From positions 6,338,374 to 6,402,373 of the forward strand of contig NC_037271.1 in NCBI RefSeq assembly GCF_000002425.4: 64,000 nt of DNA, read 5' to 3'. Position 1 is the stretch's first letter; each line of letters opens with the position of its first letter. Below are positions 1 through 10,064 of the stretch, piece by piece. The position numbers were made by a program, and so were the translations under genes. Source of the stretch: Physcomitrium patens. Lineage: Eukaryota; Streptophyta; Bryopsida; Funariales; Funariaceae. The notes beneath the pieces were generated by a model. It was not told the DNA's origin and did no database searches. It saw nothing but the letters and a program-made list of their open reading frames with translations.

Positions 1-55
1 ATAGGACTTTTAACATATGTCCAACTTGTAAAAAATATGTCAAACTTCTAATAAA

Positions 56-109
<54 letters not shown>

Positions 110-285
110 TATAGCCATCTTATACCATAAATTATTAACATGTGCAACACGTGGTCAACTTATTGGCCAAGTTTTCAACCTATTAATTACCTATAAATAC
201 ATATAAAGTTTTAAGAAGCTTTTTCATAAGATGTTATTTAGTTTACCTATTTTTACTTACTTCTATGTAATTCTTTATATTTAGG
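1..285 (-). repeat. Decayed partial LTR of the first chromovirus family
   Basis: Read on the minus strand, this stretch follows the same order of words as the LTRs at 1560..2120 and 7385..7945: the block around 'ggtcaacttattggccaag', the 'aagaagctttttcat' block, then the 'ttacttacttctat' block. A (TA)n run at 61..107 interrupts it. It is more diverged than the other copies and is cut by the window edge. Ends are approximate. Confidence 0.55.
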
Positions 286-1186
286 TTATTACTAATATTG
301 ATTATGATGTATATTTATAATTAAAATTAAAATATTAAATTTTAATATTTTAATAAAAAATATTAATTTAATTTAAAAAATTACCTTCACAATCTTATAT
401 ATATTATCTAAACTTTAAAGCTTTTATAATATATTTTATTAAAATTTTAATTTTAGTATTTATATTCTAAAATCAAAATTAAATAATTAAAATTTATTTA
501 ATTTATATCTCAAAATCTTATTATTATTATTATATAATAAATAAAAATAAATATTTTTAGAATATTTTTATATTTATAATTAATGTATATATATATTAAT
601 TCAAAAAACAAATCTCAATATTTGTGCCACTTCTCTCTTCCAAATAAACTAAATTTAATCACTTTCATGTTTAATACTTGAATTACATCAATTAATTCCT
701 TCACCAAAATAATATTCAAAAATTAAATACATGAAAGATGTTAAGAATTTTTTTTGAATGGTAAGTCAATACATTCTTGGTTCTTTTTTTGTCTTCAAAA
801 CTATCTCTATAGAATAGGGCATACTATCTATAAGCTTAAAAATGACTACTTAATTGATTTCATCTCATTGCTCTTTTATACTATGTTACAACTCCAACAT
901 TATAGATAGTTGTATTTATACAACATTTGAGATCCTTTCAAAATTATTTCATTAAATTGAGATCCAAAAATGTACTTTTCATTGTACCACTCAAAATCTA
1001 AATTCCTCGAAGTAGTCCTTTAATTTTTAAAAAGTATGCTTTGAATCATTGTTTTCTTAGAAAATCACATCATTGGCACCTATCTTACAATAACTCAAAA
1101 TTTTAATGAATTCATTGCACAAAATATTACAATACAAGTATATATGTATATTTCTTTCAATCTTAATGAGATAATCTTTACTTTAG
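286..1186. other. AT-rich intergenic DNA
   Basis: Very AT-rich sequence with short homopolymers. I see no coding frame, RNA gene or recognisable element. Confidence 0.6.
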
Positions 1187-1559
1187 TATCAAGGACATGA
1201 ATCTCAAAGAAAGAGAATCCTTGATACACTTTTGTGTCATTGAAGAGAATTAGAAATCACTCAAAAGGTAATGTAATATTAATTAGAATGGCTATTGCAA
1301 GAAAAAAAAAAAGACTAGAAAGTCTTGAAAAAAGACTAACGACTAAAACGGCATTGACAAGTGTGACGAAGGCTTTACTCTTGCCTCCATATATACTCTT
1401 AACTAGGAGCTATGTGGTGATATCCTATAAAACCTCCAAAACATGTTGACTTTGCTAGCTACATGTTTTAACTTGCAAGACAAGTTATCTATGAATGTGC
1501 CACATGGTTAGCTTGTTTCACAAGCTATCAACACATGGTTAAATTGTTGGCCAAGTTTT
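1187..1559 (-). repeat. Old solo LTR, left part (right part 7946..8097)
   Basis: Together with 7946..8097 this forms one LTR of the same family in minus orientation, opened by insertion of the element at 1560..7945. It begins 'tatcaaggacatga', like the intact minus-strand LTR at 61203 (TGTCAAGGACA), and its other half ends 'tgtatatgtccttgata'. Flanks TTTAG (1182..1186) and CTTAG (8098..8102) match at 4 of 5 bases, consistent with a target-site duplication. No internal region accompanies it, hence a solo LTR. Confidence 0.75.
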
Positions 1560-2120
1560 TGTCACGGACATAATCAAGTAAGATAATAATTACATATACA
1601 AATAGGTAGAAGTAAGTAAAAGTAGGTAAAAGTAAGTTAATTCTATAATGTTTAATATGGAAGCCTTTTAGAAGCTTCATAGATGCTGCTTTGACTTCAT
1701 AGGTGTCTTTAATTGACTTTTTGGATTAGAAACATGGTCAACAAGTTGGCCATGTACCACACATGTTGTTAGCTTGAAGATCAAGCTAACTATGTGGCCC
1801 ACACATAGAAAAACTTACCTTATAAGTCAAGGCATGTGTCCTACAAAGTCAACACATATTGGAGGTCCTATAGAACGTTGCCACGTAGCCCCTAGTTAGA
1901 TAGTATATATAGAGACAAGAATGAAGCCTTCTTCACTCTTGTCAACTTCTTTCTTGCTTCCAGTCTAGTTTCAAGGGTCTCTAGTTTTCTTATCTTTTGA
2001 CAATAGCCATTCCAGTTTCTCTTTCAATATACATACTTGTTTATTTATATTTTGTTGCTTTTCTTTAAGTGAAGGCTCACTTATCTGAATTGGTTTTTCA
2101 TCAAGTTCTTGTCCTTGACA
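1560..2120 (+). repeat. 5' LTR of chromovirus 1
   Basis: 561 bp, the same length as the 3' LTR at 7385..7945 and nearly identical to it (differences are scattered, mostly single bases). It starts TGTCACGGACAT and ends CTTGACA. It carries a TATA box and the predicted transcript start. Confidence 0.9.
1904..1945 (+). promoter_or_regulatory. LTR promoter: TATA box and predicted transcript 5' end
   Basis: TATATATA lies at 1904..1911. About 31 bases downstream, at 1935..1945, is ACTCTTGTCAA, the exact reverse complement of the primer-binding site at 2123..2133. The spacing suits a plant TATA box, so the transcript may begin at or near 1935. The start site itself is inferred. Confidence 0.6.
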
Positions 2121-2122
2121 TA

Positions 2123-2133
2123 TTGACAAGAGT
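2123..2133 (+). other. Primer-binding site, self-priming type
   Basis: TTGACAAGAGT starts two bases after the 5' LTR, where reverse transcription is primed. It does not resemble the usual plant tRNA-iMet site (TGGTATCAGAGC, seen in the other two elements here). It is an 11-base perfect complement of LTR bases 1935..1945, as in Tf1, where the transcript's own 5' end serves as primer. Confidence 0.65.
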
Positions 2134-2332
2134 ACACCTACAACATGAGAGCTTTGTCTAATCTTAATTACGAATGGATTATCCTTTTTTCTTGATAAGA
2201 TATAAGCATATTAGAAGTTACCGATTACCCTCTTTTAAACTGACATTGTCCTTAGTATTTTCTTTGTTCTCAAGTCCTCTCTTCTATTTGTCTTGAGCGA
2301 TATTAGACATCTTCTCTTTTTTAAGTGTTATC

Positions 2333-3339
2333 ATGGTAGAACTTGTTGAAATGAAGAATGTAATGGCACAAATACAAGAGCAATTGAGGGAGTTAATGCT
2401 TGCAATACATCAACTCAATTTACCACCACAAGGAGCAACAAGAATGGCAGGAAGTGAAGATATAGAAATGGTTGGAGTTGCTTCAACATCTGCACCAAAC
2501 CATGTCCTTTCTTCTATGGTGGAACGCCCTTCCAGTGTTAGAGAACCAAGAATTGCCCTACTCGAGAAGTTTGATGGCACCAGATCTAAGTTTCGAGGAT
2601 TTATCAATCAAGTGCAATTTGTGATTGAACTTCAATTCCAAAGCTATCCAACTTCAGAATTGTAAGTTAGATTCATTAGTACTCTTCTTTCAAGTTTAGC
2701 ACTATCGTGGTTTTCATCTTTTCTTGAATGACGAGATCCAATATTGGATAATTTAGAGGCTTTTTTGGCGGAGTTTCGATTCATGTATGGAAAACATGAT
2801 GCAATTCGTGTTGCAACCAATAAGATCCGTATTTTACGACAAGGCAATCGATCAGTAATGTTGTATGCTTCACAATTTTGACAACTTGTGACTGATATCA
2901 AGTGGGCTGATACTCCACTTATTAGCCAATTTCTCTACAGATTATAATATGAGGTAAAAAATTAATGCTCAACTTATCTGATCCTCAAACATTGAGTCAA
3001 GCAATTGACTTTGCTGTGAAGTGCGACAATCGCCTTTTTGAATTCCGATCTGAAAACCGTACAAGTAGACCTCAACGTTACTATAATTCAATGGCAACAC
3101 CAACACCTCTTCAACACATACATTCGGAAGTAGAAGATATGCAAATTGATGCAGTATATTTCAAACCTCTTACTAAGCAAGAAAAGACTCGTCGTCGTCA
3201 AGAAGGATTATGTTTATATTGTGGAGAATTAAAGCACATTGCTCAACATTATCCAAAGAAACGACGCAATCACAAAATGAGGAGTATGGCTGTGAAAGAA
3301 GACAATATGTCAGAAAACGAGTTTGTCCAGCTACAATAG
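2333..3339 (+). pseudogene. gag: gag remnant, PEG10/Ty3-type capsid with zinc knuckle
   Basis: The frame begins at ATG 2333 with a coiled-coil-like stretch, then the capsid block with FDGTRSKFRGFINQVQF (about 2569..2619). After stops at 2662, 2728 and 2878 and a frame change, it continues through 2965..3339 with the conserved tail LSQAIDFAVKCDNRLFEF. The zinc knuckle (3210..3260) reads CLYCGELKHIAQHY, so the last ligand of the CCHC pattern is Tyr instead of Cys. In life this would be the particle-forming capsid/nucleocapsid protein. Several stops are explained by C-to-T or G-to-A changes. It is not functional. Confidence 0.85.
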
Positions 3340-6300
3340 GGACCGTGCGGCTAGAACCTTGCACAACATCTAGTAAAGGTCCTATTCTCTCATCTGAGCC
3401 CTCTCTTTGTTTTACATTAAATGTTATTTTAGGATCTAAACATTACAAAGTCTCTGCCTTATTAGATTCAAGAGTCTCAGCGTATTTTTTAGATGAAGGA
3501 TTTACTAAAAGACATAGCATATCTTTAATAAAGAAGACTAAACCTATTCATGTAGAAGTCATAGATGGTCGTCGATTGTCTTCTGGAGATATTACTCACG
3601 AAACCCTTCCTATAGAATTAATAATCAATGGTCATAATAGTTTTGTAGTATTTAATATCATTAGATCTCCCTCTAATCCAGTCATTTTAGGTTTATCGTG
3701 GTTAAAAAAATACAACCCTCAAATAGATTGGATTTCTCGAATTCTTACTTTCTCTAAAAGTATAACTAACAGTGTAGTTAATCAAGTAGAGAGTCATAAG
3801 TCTAGTTCAATTAAACTCGTATTTATAGGTACAAAAGCTTTCTTACATGCTACTATGAAAGTATCACCATATATTATTTATGTCACACCTGTTTTTACTA
3901 GTGAAAAGACTTCAAGTGGCATTCCAAGCCAATATCAAGAATTTCAAGATGTATTCGAAAAAAAGAATGTGGATACACTCCTAGAACATCATCCCTATGA
4001 TTGTTCAATTGACCTTCAAGAAGGAGCACAACTGCCATTCGGACCAATCTACAGTTTATCACAAAATGAGTTGACTGAATTCAAGAAGTATATTGAAGAA
4101 AATCTAGCCAAGAATTTCATACGCCATTCTAAATCTCCGGCAAGAGCTCCAATTCTATTTGTGAAGAAAAAAGATGGATCATTGTGGATGTGTGTTGATC
4201 ATCGAGGACTCAACAAGATTACCATCAAGAACAGGTATCCTTTACTTTTAATATTTGGACTTCTTGATCAGCTGAATCAAGCTAAGATCTATATAAAAAT
4301 AGATCTCCGAAGAGCATACAATCTAGTACGCATCAAAGAAGGAGATGAATAGAAGACTGCGTTTCGAACTATGTATGGACATTTTGAATTCAACGTCATA
4401 CCTTTTGGACTTACAAATGCACCAGCAGCTTTTCAACATCTAATGAATGATATTTTTTGAGAGTTTTTGGATGATTTTGTGGTCTGTTATCTAGACGACA
4501 TCTTGATCTATTCTAAGAATCCAAAAAAATATGAACTTCATGTTCATCATGTGTTTCAAAAATTAAGAGATGCAGGACTCTATGCCAAGATAGAAAAGTA
4601 TGTATTCCACACTACTCAAGTCGATTTCTTAAGTTACATCATTTCAAATGATAGACTTATGATGGATCCTAAAAAAGTTCAAACTATTATAGATTGGAAG
4701 ATCCCAAAAACGGTATGAGATATCCAATGCTTTTTGGGATTTGCCAACTACTATTGGATCTTCATCAAGGACTTCTCTCGAGTTGCAGCTCCACTTACAC
4801 ATTTGACTTGTAAAGACAAACTCCAATGGAATCAAGAAGCGGAAGTTGCTTTTGAAACTTTGAAGATAGCATTTATTTCTGCACCAATCTTGTATCGCGT
4901 TGATTGTTCCAAAGCATTCTTTATGGACACAGATGCATCGGACTTTGCTCTGGATACAATTTTATCACAAATGGGAATAGATGAAAAACTTCATCCAGTA
5001 GCCTTTCATTCAAGAAAATTCTCAGGAGCAGAAATCAATTATGAGATCCATGACAAAGAACTTCTTGTAATTGTAGATTCTTTTCAAGAATGGCATCATT
5101 ATCTAGAAGGCGCTTCCAGTCCAGTCACCATGTATATAGATCACAAGAACCTTGAGTATTTTATGTTAGGACGCATATTAAATCATCGTCAAGCTCGTTG
5201 GAGCATGTCTTTATCAAGATTCAAGTTCATCATCAGTTATCGGCCACAAAAACAAGGTTTGTTTGATGCCTTGTCTAGACATTCTTATCTTGCACCAAAA
5301 GAAAGAGATGCAGCTTTTGAGCAATAAAGAATGGTTCTCTTGAAGCCAGAACAATTTCATCTTCGAGCAATAAAATCAACATTGACTGTTGATTTAACTT
5401 TTCTTAAGCAAGTCCAATTAAGTATATCTTCAAACCCTCTTATTCATGATATCAAGAATAATTCTTCTAAATCTCATGATCCCTCTAAATTTGAATTCAA
5501 GAACAACCTATTCTATTTCAAAGGACACCTATATGTTCCAGAAGCAGAAGCATGTTTACATATTCTTCAAGCTCGTCACGACTTCCCAACAGCAAGATAT
5601 TTTGGATATAATAAGACTTTGGAGCTGATATCTTGGGATTTTTGGTGACCTCAAATGTGGAAGGCAATCAAAGATTTTGTACAATCATGTGATGTTTGCT
5701 CAAGATCAAAAACTCCTCGTCATCGACCTTTTGGACTTCTTCAGCCATTATCCATTCCAAAATAACCATGGTCTTCTATTTCTATGGACTTCATCATGGA
5801 TCTTTCAATCTCAAGTTCTTATGACTCTATATTCGTGATAGTAGATCATTTTACCAAGATGGCACATTTTGTACCATGTACAAAATCTATCACAGGTGAA
5901 GAAACAGCTAAGCTCTTTCTTGACAATATCTATTGCTATCATGGATTATCCAAGGATATTATATCAGATAGGGGAACTCAATTTGTATCAAGATTTTGAC
6001 AAACTCTTTTCAAGATTCTAAAAGTGGATATAAAACTATCTTCAGCATTCCATCCTCAAACTGATGGACAAACAGAGTGTGTTAATCAAGTTTTGGAGCA
6101 ATATTTAAGATGTATCATTAACTACCAACAAGATGATTGGACAATTCTTTTGCCATTGAGAGAGTTTGCTTACAATAATACGGTACATTCTTCTACAAAA
6201 GAAACACCTTTCTTTACTAATTATGGTTATCATCCACAACTTGATACTTTTGACTTTTCAAAAGTTGATAATCCTACTGCAAAAGATTTGGCGATTTATT

Positions 6301-6806
6301 TATCAAAGCTACATGCAACGATGAAGGCACAATTAAAAGAGGCTCAAGAACAACAAAAGGTCAATGCATATGTCTATCGAAAGGAACAACCACCATTCCT
6401 CTTGGGTGATAAGGTATGGCTACTTCATCGTAATATCAAGACCACTCATCTTTGTAACAAGTTGGACTATCGAAGGCTGGGACCATTTTCTATTTTTATA
6501 TAAATCAATCCAATTGCATATCGTTTACATCTACCAGAGTGAATGAAAATCTATCTAGTATTCCACATGTCTCTTCTTGAACCAAACAAGACAGTGGACA
6601 TACCAAAAAGACAACAAGTTCCACCTCCTCCTATACAAGTGGATAATAATGAAGAGTTTGAAGTAGAAGAAGTCTTAGATTCAAGGCGGCGCTGAAATAA
6701 ATTAAAATACCTTGTCCATTGACATGGATATGATATTAGTGAATGCACATGGGAGCCAATAAAGAATCTTGTAAATGCAGTAAAGGCAGTGGACGCTTTT
6801 CATCAA
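3340..6806 (+). pseudogene. pol: pol remnant: protease, RT, RNase H, integrase, chromodomain
   Basis: The frame is open back to 3210, overlapping the gag end. Protease: LLDSRVSAYF near 3458, where the catalytic D-S/T-G has become DSR. Reverse transcriptase: KKKDGSLWMCVDHRGLNKIT (4162..4221), then [16 protein letters not shown] and the active-site YLDD at 4488..4499, with stops near 4350 and 4458. RNase H: FFMDTDASDFALD (4918..). Integrase: a zinc finger whose second His is Tyr (RYFGYNKT) followed by CDVC, then catalytic Asp residues in MDFIMDL (5784..) and SDRGTQF, and Glu in GQTECVNQ. The chromodomain (about 6655..6806) has YLVH-stop-HGYDISECTWEP, the stop replacing a conserved Trp. The copy is inactive. 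Confidence 0.9.
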
Positions 6807-6921
6807 TGACATCCATCAAAATCAAGATGAAAACCTTCTTTATAAAAGAAACATCTAGGCAAGATAACATTCTACTTTCAATCCTTGTTTGTCACTTCTT
6901 TGTAGTTGTGACGCTCAGGAG

Positions 6922-7344
6922 ATGGAGAACCAATAACTAGCGGATTCGACTTAAGAGCCTTCATTTGCTGACCTGCCGGACGAGACATTATGATTGTCAC
7001 AACCTTCAAGATGACGCAATCGAGATGAAGATCTTCAAGAACGACATGTTCTTCCTCAAATAGATGGCGAGATACAACGCGTTTGGTATCACGATTTGGG
7101 AAGGGACTCCCGATGTTTGGTGATTTTGCTAGAGGTAGGAACAACTCCTGATGGTGTTCCAAATGTTTTATTCGAAGGAAGTTATGAAGGCCTCAACAAT
7201 GATCAAATAACTGGGTGGTCTTCCCGCCCTAGTATGGGAAACTACCGATGGTTGAGAGGCCCTATCAATCATCTTCAAAGAAAACAAAGATCAGAGTATG
7301 TGGCAAATACAATTCGTCACATCATAGATTTTCTCAACATATGA
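6922..7344 (+). pseudogene. Accessory frame of chromovirus 1, unknown function
   Basis: A 141-codon frame (stop included) starts at ATG 6922 (MENQ...), about 115 bp after the chromodomain, and ends TGA at 7342..7344. Four in-frame stops (codons 5, 11, 24 and 31) break this copy. The sister element at 61803..62225 (-) has a frame of exactly equal length, start and stop, open at all four of those codons and broken at others. The last 80 codons are uninterrupted and include ILLEVGTT, LFEGSYEGLNNDQIT and WLRGPINHL. I recognise no domain. The frame resembles neither a chromodomain nor RNase H; no transmembrane segment is evident, so an envelope protein is unlikely. Confidence 0.7.
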
Positions 7345-7371
7345 TGACTGCTCCTCGTGGAACTCGTCCCT

Positions 7372-7384
7372 AGAAGGGGGGTAA
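7372..7384 (+). other. Polypurine tract of chromovirus 1
   Basis: AGAAGGGGGGTAA abuts the 3' LTR, the position where plus-strand DNA synthesis is primed. The sister copy has a related tract (in complement) at about 61764..61785. Confidence 0.75.
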
Positions 7385-7945
7385 TGTCACAGACATACTC
7401 ATGTAAGCTAGTAATTACATATACAAATAAGTGGAAGTAAATAAAAGTAGGTAAAAGTAAGTTTATTCTATAATATTTAATATGGAAGCTTCCTAGAAGC
7501 TTTATAGATGCTGCATTGACTTCATAGGTGTCTTTAATTGATTTTTTGGATTAGAAACGTGGTCAACAAGTTGGCCATGTACCACACATGTTGTTAGCTT
7601 GAAGATCAAGCTAACTATGTGGCCCATATGTAGAAAAACTTGCCTTGTAAGTCAAGGCATGTGTCCTACAAAGTCAACACATATTGGAGGTCCTATAGAA
7701 TGTCGCCACATAGCCTCTAGTTAGATAGTATATATAGAGACAAGAGTGAAGCCTTCTTCACTCTTGTCAACTCCTTTCTTGCTTCTAGTCTAGTTTCAAG
7801 GGTCTCTAGTTTTCTTGTCTTTTGGCAATAGCCATTCCAGTTTCTCTTTCAATATACATACTTGTTTATTTATATTTTGTTATCTTTCTTTGAGTGAAGG
7901 CTCACTTGTCTGAATTGTTTTTTCATCGAGTTCTTGTCTTTGACA
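7385..7945 (+). repeat. 3' LTR of chromovirus 1
   Basis: 561 bp, TGTCACAGACAT to TTTGACA; partner of 1560..2120. Confidence 0.9.
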
Positions 7946-8097
7946 GTTTCCAACCTACAAACACATCTAAAGTCAAAATTGTGTCTATATAGCTTCTAAG
8001 AAGCTTCACTTATAGACTTTATGAAATTAGTCTATATTTACCTACTTCTACCTAATCACATAAGTAATTATTGAGGTAAATGTATATGTCCTTGATA
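7946..8097 (-). repeat. Old solo LTR, right part
   Basis: Continuation of the LTR begun at 1187. It resumes with 'gtttccaacctacaaacaca', passes the 'agcttctaagaagcttc' block shared with the other LTRs, and ends 'tgtccttgata'. Confidence 0.7.
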
Positions 8098-9360
8098 CTT
8101 AGGCAGTCAAGCAACCTTAAATTACAAGCAAACTACTACCATGCTTGATGGTTGTTTAACAAGTAAGATTGAACAATGCTTCTCTTTTTTGCTTCTAACA
8201 CCAAACTTCCCTATCCAATCATAACCAATTTATTTTAGTCTTGTTAGACCACTTAATTTTTGTCAATCTTTAATAATTCAATACTTGAATCAGTTGGAAA
8301 AGTTCAAATGTATTTAATAATGATATTGTGATAGTATGTGTTTCTTGATCTTTAGTATTACTTATAATTTGTTTAATTTGAATAAATTACACATTTTATT
8401 AGTATAGACAATCATATAGGCTATTCAAGTGAAGCTTGCAAAAGCTTCCACTACAGTAGCTATCTTATTTATTATAATATTGCACAAGACTTTTTATTTA
8501 TAAATACCAAACCAAACTTATGGTCAACTCACCTTGATTGCAAAAAATCTTAATATACACTTTTTGCTAATACAACCAACTATTGAAGAGCTCATACCAA
8601 GTTGAATTAATACCTTATACATTGAAAGTAGTTGTACAAGTGTATTTTTTTGGTCTTGTGCAACAACTTGCATGGTGACAATGAAACAAAGTAAGTGACT
8701 ACACTACAATTGTTGGACTAATAAAGATAGATATGTGTAAATAGGAGAGTACAACAATGTTCTATAAAGTTAAAGAAATAAAAGAATAGCGATAATAAAT
8801 GAAGTAGTATGACAATAAATAACAATAGAGGTTGCAATAGTCTTTGCAATGAGTAATAAGGAAGGAATAAAAAAAATTTCTCAATGAGCATCACATAAAT
8901 ATATGAAGAACGCTTCATTTACAAATTTGTTTCATTAAAATCCTTTGTAGCAAAGACTCTTGAATTATATACTTACAACTTTACTTATAGGACGAAGTAC
9001 TTATTTTTTGCTTCATTTCAAGAAAAAAATAAAATAAGTCAAATTTAAAACATTGAGAGAATTTTTGGAGTCATTGTATATAAAAAATTCATCAAAGATT
9101 TCATACAAATAATTATTTAGTGCTTATGTTATACACAATAAATATACCATATTTGTTATAAAATTTGAAGATGGCCTATAATATTTCTAATACAAAATTC
9201 ATCCATAAATACAAAACATCTTTGATATCCAAAAAAATCTACAAAAACCACTCAAAATCCAATTGTTTTTCTTCAACTTATTATTATTTATCCTTATATT
9301 CTTTTTAAACAAACCAAAGATTTTAACTTAAAGTAATCTTTTGTGAACCTGTTAATGATA
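8098..9360. other. AT-rich intergenic DNA
   Basis: No recognisable coding sequence, RNA gene or element. Base composition becomes more gene-like after about 9360. Confidence 0.6.
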
Positions 9361-10064
9361 AATTAACCGATTGATGTAGAAGAATACTGAACCGTGCTAC
9401 TCATTAATGAGACGGATGTACATTTGACAATTATATCAAATCATCTAGTTCTACAGTCCCCTTTGTAGAACTAAATGACTCCAAGCTCCAACCAAAAAAT
9501 CGGATGTTAAGAAGGCTGTTATCCAATTCCATGAGAGTCCAAAGGCGCAATTGCTAAACCAATGGTTTATAAAATGAATGAAAATGGTCTTGATCAGCAG
9601 TTAGCTTGTGAATCAAATGCAAATGCAACAGCTGAAGGGACAACGATAATTGACAACGGTTTGAGTGACTACTTCTCCAGCTGAAGTGATTCGAGAGCCG
9701 TGGCCTCTGCTCACAGATCGTTTAGTCCATCATCTTAAATCCTTGTAAGAATTACAATCAACCTGAAATACCTATCCGGCGTTCATAATAGTATGAGATA
9801 TCGAGGATTCTCTAGTCCAGGTATCAACAAAGCAGAATGCCTGACATTTGAAAGAAACGAATTAAGATGCTGTCTTTATAAATGAAGGCCTTGGATGATA
9901 ATGTGAATCAATTACAATACTGATAAATGCCACCCTGGTCAACAAGTATAATTCGAACATACTATAATCACACAGAAACTGCTACACATGTGGACAGCTG
10001 TAGTTTGCTCTGATGAATAAACCATAGTTTGTGTACCACTCCACAAACACGGCAGTATTTTTAA
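9361..10064 (-). other. Probable 3' UTR and downstream region of the AAE13-like gene
   Basis: This GC-richer stretch directly follows the stop codon of the gene on the minus strand. It has no coding frame of note. The polyadenylation site is not clear. Confidence 0.4.

Larger units (their letters stand above)
1560..7945 (+). mobile_element. Full-length Ty3/gypsy chromovirus, coding frames broken
   Basis: A 6.4-kb LTR retrotransposon with two 561-bp LTRs beginning TGTCAC and ending TTGACA. The order is LTR, primer-binding site, gag with zinc knuckle, protease, reverse transcriptase, RNase H, integrase, chromodomain, a downstream accessory frame, polypurine tract, LTR. The flanking 5-mers GTTTT (1555..1559) and GTTTC (7946..7950) look like a target-site duplication with one change. 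Many stops interrupt the frames, so this copy is not autonomous. The PEG10-like gag, C-terminal chromodomain and self-complementary primer site resemble the Tcn1/Tf1-sushi type chromoviruses known from fungi and mosses; clade placement is inference. Confidence 0.9.

Noticed and set aside
61-107. (TA)n run considered as a possible origin or foldback
   Set aside because: Ordinary dinucleotide microsatellite; several similar runs occur across the window.
6878-7162. 94-codon minus-strand frame in chromovirus 1
   Set aside because: Antisense to the accessory frame, which is conserved in both copies on the sense strand.
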